Translations under genes and position numbers: made by a program
The notes under the pieces: generated by a model
The model's database searches: none
Seen by the model: only the letters and a program-made list of their open reading frames with translations
What the model was told of the DNA's origin: nothing
Origin: Flavobacterium hungaricum
GTDB taxonomy: Bacteria > Bacteroidota > Bacteroidia > Flavobacteriales > Flavobacteriaceae
Assembly (NCBI RefSeq): GCF_015182285.1
Contig: NZ_PRDM01000006.1
Location: forward strand, 434,001 to 498,000
DNA length: 64,000 bases
Reading direction: 5' to 3'
Shown: in pieces, positions 25,247 to 34,588 of the stretch
Layout of the letters: every line of letters starts with the position of its first letter
Position numbering within the stretch: the first letter of the stretch is position 1

Positions 25247-26547
25247 AAACGATAGACTACATTCCAACTTCAAAAATAGAAAGAGCCGGAAAACTGGTTC
25301 AGACAGGCGCAAAAATTGGGGTCAACTACATAAAGCATTATGCTGAAAAAGTGGTTAATCCAGATTTAAGCCGCGATAAATTAAACGAAAATAATGCAGA
25401 AGATATTTATGACGGTTTAAAAAGCCTAAAAGGCAGCGCTTTAAAAGTAGCGCAGATGCTGAGTATGGACAAAAACTTTTTACCGCAGGCGTATGTAGAG
25501 AAATTTTCGCTTTCGCAGTTTTCTGTTCCGCCGCTTTCTGCGCCTTTGGTTTTAAAAACATTTAAAAGCAATTTGGGTAAAACACCTTATGAAATCTTTG
25601 ACGAATTCAATCCGAATTCTGTAAATGCGGCGAGTATTGGTCAGGTGCATCTGGCTGAGAAAAACGGAAAAAAACTAGCCGTAAAAATTCAGTACCCGGG
25701 AGTTGCCAACAGTATTTCATCAGATTTGGCTTTTGTAAAACCAATTGCAATTCGAATGTTTAATTTGCAGGGAAAAGATTCTGATAAATATTTTAAGGAA
25801 GTAGAAGATAAATTAATTGAAGAAACAAACTATTTACTAGAGCTGCAGCAAAGCCAGGAAGTTGTTGATGCCTGCAGTAAAATAGAAAATATCACTTTTC
25901 CGAATTATTATCCAGAGTTTTCATCAGAAAAAATTATCACGATGGATTGGATGAGCGGTATTCATCTTTCGGAGTTTACTGCAATTAATACAGATAAAGC
26001 GGTTGGGGATCAATTGGGTCAGGCGCTTTGGGATTTTTATATGTATCAAATTCATGTTTTGAAGAAAGTTCACGCCGATCCGCATCCAGGAAACTTTTTG
26101 GTAGACGAAAACAATAATCTGATTGCGCTGGATTTTGGCTGTATGAAAAAGATTCCACAAGATTTTTACACGCCGTATTTTGAGTTAATCAATAAAAATG
26201 TCATTACAGATCCGAACCTGTTCAACGAAAAACTGTTTGAATTAGAAATCCTTCGTCCTGATGATACACCTTCTGAAATAGAATATTTCACTGCCATGTT
26301 TCATGATTTGTTATCGCTCTTTACAAAGCCTTTTCAAAATGAGACATTCGATTTTTCAGACGAGACTTTTTTTGACAGTATCGGTAAATTAGGAGAGCGC
26401 TTTTCGAATGATACTGCTCTCAGAAAAATGAACGGAAACCGTGGTTCCAAACATTTTATTTACATGAACAGAACTTTTTTCGGATTGTATAATTTGATGT
26501 TTGATTTAAAAGCAACTATTGTAGTCGATAATTATTTGAAATACTAA
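25243..26547 (+). CDS. ABC1/AarF (UbiB) atypical kinase family protein
   Basis: A 434-residue UbiB-like protein. The family's KxGQ-type motif is seen as KGSALKVAQML (residues 63-73), followed by the Ala-rich loop as NAASIGQVHLAE, the catalytic Lys in KLAVKIQYPG, HADPHPGNFLVD as the catalytic loop and ALDFGCM as the Mg-binding Asp. The family supports isoprenoid lipid and quinone metabolism by ATP-dependent action. It is translationally coupled to the TetR gene. Its position beside carotenoid genes suggests a role in isoprenoid extraction; that is inference. Confidence 0.9.
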   Translation: MKTIDYIPTSKIERAGKLVQTGAKIGVNYIKHYAEKVVNPDLSRDKLNENNAEDIYDGLKSLKGSALKVAQMLSMDKNFLPQAYVEKFSLSQFSVPPLSAPLVLKTFKSNLGKTPYEIFDEFNPNSVNAASIGQVHLAEKNGKKLAVKIQYPGVANSISSDLAFVKPIAIRMFNLQGKDSDKYFKEVEDKLIEETNYLLELQQSQEVVDACSKIENITFPNYYPEFSSEKIITMDWMSGIHLSEFTAINTDKAVGDQLGQALWDFYMYQIHVLKKVHADPHPGNFLVDENNNLIALDFGCMKKIPQDFYTPYFELINKNVITDPNLFNEKLFELEILRPDDTPSEIEYFTAMFHDLLSLFTKPFQNETFDFSDETFFDSIGKLGERFSNDTALRKMNGNRGSKHFIYMNRTFFGLYNLMFDLKATIVVDNYLKY

Positions 26548-26571
26548 TTATAAGAAATTCCAAATTTTTAA

Positions 26572-26614
26572 AAATCCAAATTCCAATTGTAAAATTAGAA
26601 TTTGGATTTTTTTG
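26572..26614 (+). terminator. Terminator after the ABC1 kinase gene
   Basis: Perfect 12-bp stem AAATCCAAATTC / GAATTTGGATTT with a 14-base loop and a T run. It has A and T tracts on both sides and may also serve the convergent photolyase gene, although that gene's stop is 125 bases away. Confidence 0.75.
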
Positions 26615-26738
26615 TTTTTGAGTTTTTGGTTCTTAGATTAGACATAGAAACATCAAAAAATCTTTTTTATAAATCTGCCGGAGTTTGGGTTAAAATGTGA
26701 ATGGCTTTTGGTAAAAACACAATTTTAGATTTACAATT

Positions 26739-28031
26739 TTATTTAATTATTCCCGCTTTATAGGTCGCAATCGCACGATCTCTGGCAAATGCATGATCGA
26801 TCATCGGTTCGCTGTAACCAAAATCAAATTCGGGAATCCATTTTCGGATGTATTGTCCTTTTTCGTCAAATTTCTTTTGTTGGATTTCGGGATTGAAAAC
26901 CCTGAAATACGGCGCCGCATCACAGCCCGTTCCAGCAGCCCATTGCCAGTTTCCTACGTTAGAGGCCAGTTCAAAATCTAATAATTTTTCTGCAAAATAA
27001 GCTTCGCCCCATTGCCAATTGATGAGAAGATGCTTGCACAGAAAACTTGCCACAACCATTCTAACCCGATTGTGCATATAGCCCGTTTCGTTTAACTGGC
27101 GCATTCCGGCATCGACCATCGGGTAACCTGTTTTTCCTTCGCACCAGCGTTTAAAATCGTCTTCGTTATTGCGCCACTGGATGCCGTCGTAATTGGATTT
27201 GAAATTATGATGGACAACTTTTGGGAAACTAAATAAAATCTGGATAAAGAATTCACGCCAGATCAACTCGCTCAAAAAAGTCTGATTTTTTCTGTCTGCC
27301 CAATTTACCAGTTTTCGAATGCTTACGGTTCCAAAACGCAAATGCGGCGAAAGATAAGAAGTGCTGTCTAAAGCTGGAAAATCACGTGTTTCTTTGTAAT
27401 TGCTGATCTGGCTTAAATTGTGCGGCAAAACTTTTATCGAACTTCTTTCAAAACCAATTTCTGAAAGTTCGGGAAAGTTAAAAGTAATTTTAGCGAAATT
27501 AGAAAATAATGGTTCTAATTCGTATTCTTCTATGCCGAGCAAATGGTATTTTTCAAGCCATTTATTTTTGTAAGGTGTGTAAACCGTATACGGAAGTCCG
27601 TCTGCTTTTGTGATTTCTTTTTCTTCAAAAATTACGTGATCTTTAAAATAAAGTGCTTCGATATTATTTTGTTTTAATAGTGCAGCAACTGCCAAATCGC
27701 GTTTTATGGCAAATGGTTCGTAATCTTTATTGAAGAATACTTTTTGAATATCGTATTCTTCCAGCAGGAATTTCCAGACTTCAATCGGTTTTCCCTTTTT
27801 GATTAAGAGGGAAGAATCCTTTTTTTGGAGTTCTTCATTTATTTTGTGAAGTGAATCGTAGATAAAATTAACTCTGGCGTCGTTTTTTGGAAGATTGTCG
27901 AGAATGTCTTCATCAAAAATAAATAACGGAATTACAGGAAAATCGGAATGTAAGGCATTGAATAATCCGAAGTTATCGTCTAAACGCAAATCACGTCTGA
28001 ACCAGAAAAATGTTGCTTTTTGTTTTGTCAT
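26739..28031 (-). CDS. Cryptochrome/deoxyribodipyrimidine photolyase (class I)
   Basis: A 430-residue CPD photolyase-type flavoprotein that repairs UV dimers with light. Residues 1-130 are the alpha/beta antenna domain (FFWFRRDLRLDDNFGLFNAL). The FAD domain includes WREFFIQIL, MVDAGMRQLNETGYMHNR, and DFELASNVGNWQWAAGTGCD with the Trp residues of electron transfer, then YFRVFNP. Length fits a bacterial class I photolyase. It lies in the same direction and at the end of the carotenoid gene cluster, as in light-induced operons of other bacteria. Confidence 0.93.
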   Translation of the reverse strand: MTKQKATFFWFRRDLRLDDNFGLFNALHSDFPVIPLFIFDEDILDNLPKNDARVNFIYDSLHKINEELQKKDSSLLIKKGKPIEVWKFLLEEYDIQKVFFNKDYEPFAIKRDLAVAALLKQNNIEALYFKDHVIFEEKEITKADGLPYTVYTPYKNKWLEKYHLLGIEEYELEPLFSNFAKITFNFPELSEIGFERSSIKVLPHNLSQISNYKETRDFPALDSTSYLSPHLRFGTVSIRKLVNWADRKNQTFLSELIWREFFIQILFSFPKVVHHNFKSNYDGIQWRNNEDDFKRWCEGKTGYPMVDAGMRQLNETGYMHNRVRMVVASFLCKHLLINWQWGEAYFAEKLLDFELASNVGNWQWAAGTGCDAAPYFRVFNPEIQQKKFDEKGQYIRKWIPEFDFGYSEPMIDHAFARDRAIATYKAGIIK

Positions 28032-28189
28032 TAATTATGTGTTGGCTATTGTTTCTTGTTGCAGATTTACAGATTTTTTAGAATGAAAAATTGTTTGACG
28101 AATTCCATAAATTTCCACAAACTGTTCTTTCAATTTAAATTGGAGCAAAGAAATTAGATCTTTTAATCTGTGTAATCTGCAGCGAAAAA

Positions 28190-28663
28190 TTATACAGCTG
28201 TATTTTTAGAATTAAATAATTCGTCAATCTTATTGCGTCTATAGTCAAAGATGGCTTTGAGTTTGTCTGCTACCACTAATTTATTCATGATTCTTCCGAG
28301 AAAACCAAATGGCAGGCTGTAATGAACGACATCTGTCATTTTGATTCCGTTTTCTGTTTGTTCAAAAAAATGTTTGTGATGCCATAATTTATAAGGACCA
28401 AAAAGCTGTACATCGATAAAATAATCATTGTCTTTGACGGATGTAATTTCGGTTACCCAAGAAACTTTAATTCCCAGCAATGGTTTTAAAGTGTAGGTAA
28501 TAATTTGTCCAGGATACATTCTTTTTTCGTCAAAATCCTGAATCTCGAAACTCATATTGTCCAAAGTTATCGTTTGAAGATTCTTTGGACTGGAGAAAAA
28601 ATCCCAGCATTCTTCTATTGTAGAATTGATGTATTGTACGGTTTCTATTTTGTATAATTTCAT
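28190..28663 (-). CDS. SRPBCC (START-like) family protein
   Basis: A 157-residue START/Bet v1-like fold protein: EECWDFFSSPKNLQTITLDNM at the start is typical of the ligand-binding SRPBCC group, and VVHYSLPFGFLGRIMNKLVV and FDYRRNKID form the C-terminal helix. These proteins bind hydrophobic ligands. It sits between photolyase and crtZ, a position seen in light-regulated clusters. Its ligand is unknown. Confidence 0.88.
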   Translation of the reverse strand: MKLYKIETVQYINSTIEECWDFFSSPKNLQTITLDNMSFEIQDFDEKRMYPGQIITYTLKPLLGIKVSWVTEITSVKDNDYFIDVQLFGPYKLWHHKHFFEQTENGIKMTDVVHYSLPFGFLGRIMNKLVVADKLKAIFDYRRNKIDELFNSKNTAV

Positions 28664-28792
28664 AATAGCGAATTGTAAATTCCGATTTCTTAATCTCCAT
28701 TTCTAATTTGTGAAAATCGCTGTAAAACTTTTGACTTTCACAAATTTGAATCTGCTCAATCTGAGAGAAAATGAACAAACAGCTTTGGTATT

Positions 28793-29233
28793 TTACATTT
28801 TATAATATTTGAAAGGAACGAATAACATTCCGAAGCATTCTCCTTTTTCTTTCCCGAGATGTTTATGGTGCATTTTGTGTGCTTTTCGCAAACCGATGAG
28901 GTATTTGTTTTTGGTGTTTTTAAACCATTTAAACCGTTGATGAATTAAAACATCGTGAATTAAAAAGTAGCAGAATCCATAAAGTGTGATGCCGCAGGCT
29001 ATGAAAAATAAGTAATTGAAACCGCCCTGAACGCCAAAATAAAATAACGTAATACTTGGAGTGGCAAAAATAACAAAGAAAATATCGTTGCGCTCAAAAA
29101 CATGCTCGTATTTGGGCTGATGATGATCGGCGTGGAAATACCACATAAATCCATGCATGATGTATTTGTGCGTAAGCCAAGTGATGCATTCCATGAATAA
29201 AAAAACACTTATAAAGATCAAAAATGAAATCAT
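28793..29233 (-). CDS. crtZ: Beta-carotene hydroxylase, fatty acid hydroxylase superfamily
   Basis: A 146-residue membrane di-iron hydroxylase that makes zeaxanthin from beta-carotene. The four histidine clusters are present: HKYIMH, HADHHQP, HDVLIHQR, HKMHHKH. There are three or four hydrophobic helices. Length is that of CrtZ. It follows crtB after 126 bases. A lycopene cyclase gene, required to form the beta rings, is not in this window. Confidence 0.92.
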   Translation of the reverse strand: MISFLIFISVFLFMECITWLTHKYIMHGFMWYFHADHHQPKYEHVFERNDIFFVIFATPSITLFYFGVQGGFNYLFFIACGITLYGFCYFLIHDVLIHQRFKWFKNTKNKYLIGLRKAHKMHHKHLGKEKGECFGMLFVPFKYYKM

Positions 29234-29359
29234 TTTATATTTTGTTTAATATTAAAGTTAGGATTTAAAAATTTAATAGGTTGGTTTTTGATTGAAAAAA
29301 ACAAATCTGAAAAGGTGTTTTTTGTTGAAGCTTACAACCCTTGCAATTTGGTGTCTTTT

Positions 29360-30199
29360 TTAAACCAACTTCAGTTTGTAAGTCACAAAACTCTGTGCCA
29401 AAAGCCCTGCTTTTGTATAATTAGAAACTCTGATTCTCGAATTTCCGATTTCGTAATACGGTGTGTTTTTTAGTTTTTTTAGTAATTTTTTATAATAGAC
29501 ATAAGCCGTATAAACGCCAAATTTTGCTTCTATCGGAAGTTTGATAATTCCTTCGAACGCAATATTAAAATCTTCTTCGATTTCGTTTATGATCGTATTT
29601 TTAGATTGTTCAGTAAAATTATTGAGATCAACTCCCGGAAAATAGTTTCGGTTTAGGAGTAAGTTATCGTCTTTCAAATCACGAAGAAAATTTACTTTCT
29701 GAAAAGCCGAACCTAATTTCATAGCTTCAAATTGAAGCTGTTCGTATTTTTGCTGATTTCCTTTTACAAAGACTTTTAAACACATAAGACCGACAACATC
29801 TGCCGAGCCGTAGATGTAGTCTTCGTACTCTGTCTGGGTATTGTAGGTCGATTTGCTAAGATCGAGTTTCATACTTTTTAAAAAAGCCTGAATTAAATCG
29901 TCGGTAATATTATATTGCTTTACAGTCTGCTGAAACGAATTAAGAATGGGGTTTAGGCTGATATCACTATTTATTGCTTTGTAATATTCACTTTCAAAAT
30001 CGTTGAGCAGTGTTTCTTTGTCAAAATCATGAAAAGAGTCTACAATTTCGTCTGCCAGACGTACAAATCCGTAAATGCTGTAAATGGCTTCGCGAATACT
30101 TGGCGAGAGCATTTTGACAGCTAAGGAAAATGAAGTGCTGTAATGTTGTGTGACCAGCTTACTGCATTTGAAAGAAACGGTGTCGAAAATTGATTTCAT
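29360..30199 (-). CDS. crtB: Phytoene synthase
   Basis: A 279-residue squalene/phytoene synthase. The two aspartate-rich motifs that bind the diphosphates through magnesium are VRLADEIVDS (about residue 47-56) and FLRDLKDD (about 170-177). CrtB condenses two geranylgeranyl diphosphates into phytoene. The start overlaps the crtI stop by four bases, indicating coupled expression. Confidence 0.93.
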   Translation of the reverse strand: MKSIFDTVSFKCSKLVTQHYSTSFSLAVKMLSPSIREAIYSIYGFVRLADEIVDSFHDFDKETLLNDFESEYYKAINSDISLNPILNSFQQTVKQYNITDDLIQAFLKSMKLDLSKSTYNTQTEYEDYIYGSADVVGLMCLKVFVKGNQQKYEQLQFEAMKLGSAFQKVNFLRDLKDDNLLLNRNYFPGVDLNNFTEQSKNTIINEIEEDFNIAFEGIIKLPIEAKFGVYTAYVYYKKLLKKLKNTPYYEIGNSRIRVSNYTKAGLLAQSFVTYKLKLV

Positions 30200-31668
30200 T
30201 TTTTAGCTTTTAATGATTTTTGAATTAACTCTGCTGCTAGTTTTCCAGAAATTAAAGCGGGAGGAACACCCGGGCCAGGAACGGTCAATTGTCCTGTAAA
30301 ATATAAATTACGAACTTTTTTACTTTTTAGTTTAGGACGCAGAAAAGCCGTTTGCAATAGCGTATTGGCCATTCCGTATGCGTTGCCTTTGCAGGCGTTA
30401 TAGTCGTTTACAAAATCGTTTTTACAGAATGATTTTTTAAAAATAATACTGCTTTTTATTTCTTGTTTGGTGATTTTTTCAAAACGGGAAATGATCTTGT
30501 TGAAATATGCTTCTCTAAGTTCCTCAGAATCGTTGATTCCTGGTGCGAGCGGAATTAAGAAAAAACCAGATTCCATTCCGTCAGGAGCAGCGGTTTGATC
30601 TGTCTTGGATGGAAAATTAGCATAGAATAATGGTTCGTCAGGCCATTTAGGTTTATCATAAATATCAACCGCATGCTGGTTAAAATCGGTATCAAAGAAC
30701 AAAGCGTGATGCGAAATGTCTGCTATTTTTTTATTGAAACCTAAAAAGAATAGGAGCGAAGAAGGCGCAAAAACTCTGCTTTGCCAATATTTTTCAGAAT
30801 AGGCACGGTGTTCTTTTTCTAACAAGGTTTCGGTATGCTGATAATCGGCGCCGCTTAGAATAATGTCGGCAGGAATAAATTCTTTGTTTGAAATTATTCC
30901 GACAGCGGTTTTATTTTCTACAACTATTTTGTCAATGGCAGCATTGGTTTTGATTTTTACGCCAAGTTCCAGAGCCAGTTTTTGAATTCCGAGAACGACG
31001 TCGAACATTCCGGTTTTAGGATGCCAGGTTCCGAGACCGAAATCGGCATAATTCATAAAATTATAAAAAGAAGGCGTTTTGGTTGGTTTGGCACCTAAAA
31101 ATAAAACAGGAAATTCGAGAATCTGAATTAGTTTTTCATTTTTGAACTCTTTTCGGATATCTTGGCTTACAGATCCCAAAAACTGATTGAGTTTTAAAAT
31201 TGTTTTGGGCGTGACCAATTCTAACGGAGAAATTCCAGGGCGATAAACCAGGTCTTTAATCGCAATATCATAGTTGCTTTTGGCGCTGTCGATAAATTTT
31301 TGCAGTTTTTTACCGCTTCCTTTTTCGATACTTTCAAAAGTTGCTTTTATTTCTTCAAGATTGTCGTAAATGGCAATAAAATCATCTGCGCCAAAGTAAA
31401 CGCGATAGGCAGGATTGAGTTTTATAAGCTCATAGTAAGAGGCTGTTTTTTTGTTGAAGTCAGCAAAGAAACGGTCAAAAACATCGGGCATCCAATACCA
31501 GCTTGGTCCCATGTCAAAGGTAAAGCCATCTTCTTTAAACTGTCTGGCACGGCCGCCAATAGTTTCGTTTTTTTCGTAAATAGTAACATCGTTTCCTTGC
31601 TGAGCAAGGTAACAAGCGGCGGCTAAAGAAGAAAAGCCAGAACCTAGTATTGCGACAGTTTTTCTCAT
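30196..31668 (-). CDS. crtI: Phytoene desaturase
   Basis: A 490-residue CrtI-type flavoprotein. The FAD site is AILGSGFSSLAAACYLAQQG at the start, then RARQFKEDGFTFDMGPSW, and the C-terminal FTGQLTVPGPGVPPALISG is the diagnostic family end. It converts phytoene to lycopene. It is the first gene of the crtI-crtB pair; a -7 box lies directly upstream, in the 39-base gap to the regulator gene. Confidence 0.94.
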   Translation of the reverse strand: MRKTVAILGSGFSSLAAACYLAQQGNDVTIYEKNETIGGRARQFKEDGFTFDMGPSWYWMPDVFDRFFADFNKKTASYYELIKLNPAYRVYFGADDFIAIYDNLEEIKATFESIEKGSGKKLQKFIDSAKSNYDIAIKDLVYRPGISPLELVTPKTILKLNQFLGSVSQDIRKEFKNEKLIQILEFPVLFLGAKPTKTPSFYNFMNYADFGLGTWHPKTGMFDVVLGIQKLALELGVKIKTNAAIDKIVVENKTAVGIISNKEFIPADIILSGADYQHTETLLEKEHRAYSEKYWQSRVFAPSSLLFFLGFNKKIADISHHALFFDTDFNQHAVDIYDKPKWPDEPLFYANFPSKTDQTAAPDGMESGFFLIPLAPGINDSEELREAYFNKIISRFEKITKQEIKSSIIFKKSFCKNDFVNDYNACKGNAYGMANTLLQTAFLRPKLKSKKVRNLYFTGQLTVPGPGVPPALISGKLAAELIQKSLKAKK

Positions 31669-31676
31669 TTGTTTAA

Positions 31677-31684
31677 CAAATATA
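31677..31684 (-). promoter_or_regulatory. -7 box directly before crtI
   Basis: TATATTTG on the minus strand, 8 bases before the crtI ATG, which would give a very short or absent leader. TTTTG is found 13 bases further upstream, closer than usual. This would allow crtI to be transcribed apart from the regulator gene and be repressed there. Confidence 0.45.
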
Positions 31685-31707
31685 GAAAAACTTTAAACAA
31701 AATAAAA

Positions 31708-32607
31708 TTAGATCATGTTAATAGTTTCCTCCATCGAGTCAAAAATTCTGATTCTGTCTGATAAAACCTTCTGATCGATGTGTTCTACCATTTTTCCCAT
31801 CAGCCAGATTTCGTTATTTTTTTGAAGTAATTTTTGTCCCATAGATTTCACATATTGATTGATGACACTTCTGTCGGGCTGAATTGTCATAAAAGAAACA
31901 AACGTAATGTTTTCAAAATGTTTGGTTAAGTCCTGCAGGTTTTCAATTGGCATGCTTTCTCCTAAATAAATGGTTTTGTAACCTTTATCCAGAATTTCGT
32001 ATTGCAGGTATAACAAACCGATTTGGTGAATTTCATTTAGAGGGAGTGATAGAACAAAAATGCGATCTGTTCTGCTCGGTTTTCTAATTTGAAGACTTTC
32101 GGTATAAATCAATATTTTTTGTTTGATCAAGTGGCTCATAAAATGCTCATTTGCCGGGGTGATCGTTTCAGACTGCCATAACAATCCGAGTTCTTTTAAA
32201 AGAGGTAAAAAATGCTCTTTAAAAACTTCTTTAAAAGTCTTTTCGGAGATCAGCCAATCGAAAGTATTGAAAAACAACTCCTGATCAAAATTCATCATGG
32301 CCATTTTGAAAGAGGTGATGGCGTAGTTTTGAGAATTTTTCTTAGAAATAATTTCGCGAACCAGCTGCGGAATTTTGTCCTCATGATAGGTTGCTATTTT
32401 AGAAATCTTATAACCGTATTCGTGCAATAACGTGATATTGAGTAGTTTTTGCAGATTCTGAAGGTTGTAAAGTCTAATGTTGGTGTCTGTTCGCATTGGT
32501 TCAAGAATGTTGTATCTCTTTTCCCAAATACGGATGGTATGCGCTTTTATTCCTGATAAGTTCTCAAGGTCTTTAATACTGAAAACAGTTTTAATGTTGT
32601 TTATCAT
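31708..32607 (-). CDS. MerR family regulator with cobalamin-binding domain (CarH/LitR-like photoreceptor candidate)
   Basis: A 299-residue protein. Residues 8-75 are a MerR DNA-binding domain (FSIKDLENLSGIKAHTIRIW, RLYNLQNLQKLL). Residues about 95-178 are a four-helix bundle that contains W144, E154 and H155 in the Wx9EH arrangement specific for adenosylcobalamin-binding CarH proteins. Residues about 180-299 are a B12-binding Rossmann domain with E192-x-H194-x-x-G197, the lower axial ligand motif. CarH binds DNA in the dark and falls apart in light, switching on carotenoid genes. Location directly upstream of crtI supports this role. A light response has not been shown here. Confidence 0.88.
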   Translation of the reverse strand: MINNIKTVFSIKDLENLSGIKAHTIRIWEKRYNILEPMRTDTNIRLYNLQNLQKLLNITLLHEYGYKISKIATYHEDKIPQLVREIISKKNSQNYAITSFKMAMMNFDQELFFNTFDWLISEKTFKEVFKEHFLPLLKELGLLWQSETITPANEHFMSHLIKQKILIYTESLQIRKPSRTDRIFVLSLPLNEIHQIGLLYLQYEILDKGYKTIYLGESMPIENLQDLTKHFENITFVSFMTIQPDRSVINQYVKSMGQKLLQKNNEIWLMGKMVEHIDQKVLSDRIRIFDSMEETINMI

Positions 32608-32626
32608 TTTTTGCGATTATGGTCAA

Positions 32627-32634
32627 CAAAAGTA
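32627..32634 (-). promoter_or_regulatory. -7 box of the CarH-like gene
   Basis: TACTTTTG on the minus strand, 19 bases before the ATG at 32607. No clear -33 box, which fits a regulated promoter. Confidence 0.45.
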
Positions 32635-32761
32635 AAATAAAATCTTAAATGGAACCTTAAAATTACATTAAAAAGATAGCAGATTAAGTGGTTTGTTTTG
32701 TAAAAATGCATTTTTTATATTAAAACATTGCTATTCTTTGCGTAAAATTTAATGTTTCGAT

Positions 32762-32802
32762 AAAAAAAGAGCAATCTGCTTATGATAATTAGCAGATTGC
32801 TC
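32762..32802 (-). terminator. Terminator of the TPR protein gene
   Basis: Perfect 12-bp stem GAGCAATCTGCT / AGCAGATTGCTC with a ten-base loop. On the minus strand it is followed by seven T, 24 bases after the TPR gene stop. Confidence 0.9.
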
Positions 32803-32826
32803 CTAAAAGTGTTTTTTGGATTTTTG

Positions 32827-33327
32827 CTATTTACAGAATGTAGCTTTGTTTTTTGCGGCGCTTTGGCTGCCTAATTCGATTGCTTTAGTAAAATCTTGAC
32901 AAGCTTTCTTCTTGTCGCCCATTTTATTATACGCCAAACCTCTCAAATTATACGCAATATAATCTTTGGGATTTATCCCTAAAGATGCCGAGCAGTCATC
33001 AACAGTTTCTTGATACTTTTGAAGTTTGTAATTGACATTGGCTCTGCCTGTAAAAGCATCAGCATTCATGATGTCTAAATCGATCGTTTTGGTAAAATCT
33101 GCAAGGGCACCTTTTAGATCATTGAGTTTAAGTTTTGCGACACCTCTGTTTTGATAGGCTTCTACAAATTTAGAATTCATGCTTATGGCTTTGGTGTAAT
33201 CTGCAATAGCACCTTTTGTATTGCCGGCTTCAGCTTTTTTCATGGCTTTGTCAAAATAGCCGGTTGCAGATTGTGCCCACACAGAGCAAGAAAGCATCAT
33301 AAGAGATGCAAGTAAAAAATGTTTCAT
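32827..33327 (-). CDS. Secreted TPR protein
   Basis: A 166-residue protein with a signal peptide (MKHFLLASLMMLSCSVWAQ) and four tetratricopeptide repeats in tandem: YFDKAMKKAEAGNTKGAIAD, VEAYQNRGVAKLKLNDLKGA, DAFTGRANVNYKLQKY, and YIAYNLRGLAYNKMGDKKKA. It is probably a periplasmic protein-interaction module. The ending CQDFTKAIELGSQSA and the single C-terminal Cys are usual for small Bacteroidota TPR proteins. Monocistronic. Confidence 0.9.
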   Translation of the reverse strand: MKHFLLASLMMLSCSVWAQSATGYFDKAMKKAEAGNTKGAIADYTKAISMNSKFVEAYQNRGVAKLKLNDLKGALADFTKTIDLDIMNADAFTGRANVNYKLQKYQETVDDCSASLGINPKDYIAYNLRGLAYNKMGDKKKACQDFTKAIELGSQSAAKNKATFCK

Positions 33328-33448
33328 AAACTAATTTGGGATTAGTAGGTTAATTTGAATTTGAAACGAATTTAGCAAAGATTTGCTTTGTTGAGGCATT
33401 TATTTAATGAAATTATGGTTAATCCTTAATTGGGGCTTTCAAGAGGGC

Positions 33449-34486
33449 TTAATCACAATAATATTCTATTTTTCGTTCTCTTATATACGTACTGGTGTTA
33501 TTGGAAGTATAGGTTTTTTTGATCCAGTTATGACGTTCGTCGTAAAGGGTATCAATTGTGGTAATGCTGTTTTTCTCCTCATCACTAGAGTCCCCTTGCA
33601 TTTTCCATTTTGAAGTAATAGTTTTTGGAGTAGTAAAAGTTTTGTAGTAATCTCGAATTTCTTTTTTGCCTTTGTAATAATACGTTATATCAGAAATAGA
33701 ATCTTTGGCAGTGTAAAGGAATCTTGATTTTAGTAAAAAACTCTTATCATATTCCTCTGTAATCTCCAGCGTGTAATTGGGTTTCTTTATTTTTTTGATT
33801 ACTTCTTGATTATTGTAGTCTGGGTGTATTTTTGAAATAATAAGGGTGTCTTTTATTTTTTTATATTCGTAAATTACTTGTCTGTTGGGATAAAAAGACA
33901 ATTGATTTTCGGATTTGAAAACAACACTTTCTCCAGTAGGATTTTCGGGATTGAGATACAGCTCTTCTGTTAATTGGTTTTGTTTATTGTATTTGTAGAG
34001 TCTGTTATCGATAAGAGAATCATTTACAAAATGTTCTTGTTTCACTACAAGATTATTTTTAAAATGATTAACGTATTTTTCTTTGTAATTGTCATTATTG
34101 ATAAAGGTAGAATCTGGAAATTCGGTTTTGGAGCCAAAGTATTGACGGATAAAAATTTCGAAAGCACCTTCTTTTTTTTCTAAAACAGTTTTAATCCTTT
34201 CAAGCGAATCGAGTTCGATTATTCGGGTGAAATCATTTAATAATTTAGGATAGAGTTTTACGATTGCTACTTTGCCTTTTTTGCTAAAAACCGTTTGAGA
34301 TATCATTTTAGTGGTATCAACTTTAGAATCACTTTTGTTAAATTGATACTCTGTTAGGGTTATGTTTTTAACGCAGCCTTTAAAATCAATGTTTCGAGGA
34401 ATAAGCCGATTTTTGTCTATCGTATTTAACTGTGAAAAATTGAATTGAAAGACAAATAAAAGCAAAAGAGATAAAAGGTTTCTCAT
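33449..34486 (-). CDS. Secreted YD-rich hypothetical protein
   Basis: A 345-residue protein with an N-terminal signal (MRNLLSLLLLFVFQFNFSQ). The mature part is rich in Tyr, Asn and charged residues with motifs such as YKYNKQNQLTEELY, YEYKKIKD and YDERHNWIKKTY, like the beta-strand repeats of RHS/YD proteins and many secreted Bacteroidota proteins that record text-like YDxxGN repeats. No enzymatic motif is seen. It stands alone, with a -7 box 49 bases before its start. Confidence 0.72.
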   Translation of the reverse strand: MRNLLSLLLLFVFQFNFSQLNTIDKNRLIPRNIDFKGCVKNITLTEYQFNKSDSKVDTTKMISQTVFSKKGKVAIVKLYPKLLNDFTRIIELDSLERIKTVLEKKEGAFEIFIRQYFGSKTEFPDSTFINNDNYKEKYVNHFKNNLVVKQEHFVNDSLIDNRLYKYNKQNQLTEELYLNPENPTGESVVFKSENQLSFYPNRQVIYEYKKIKDTLIISKIHPDYNNQEVIKKIKKPNYTLEITEEYDKSFLLKSRFLYTAKDSISDITYYYKGKKEIRDYYKTFTTPKTITSKWKMQGDSSDEEKNSITTIDTLYDERHNWIKKTYTSNNTSTYIRERKIEYYCD

Positions 34487-34534
34487 TGATTTAAATCTAA
34501 AAGGTTGCGGTAAATCGTTTTGGGTTTAATCTTT

Positions 34535-34542
34535 CAAATGTA
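34535..34542 (-). promoter_or_regulatory. -7 box of the YD-rich protein gene
   Basis: TACATTTG on the minus strand, 48 bases before the ATG. The -33 position is not conserved. Confidence 0.4.
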
Positions 34543-34588
34543 GTATTTCTTTTGTTATATAAGTGAGTTTGAGTATAGAATTAAACAA

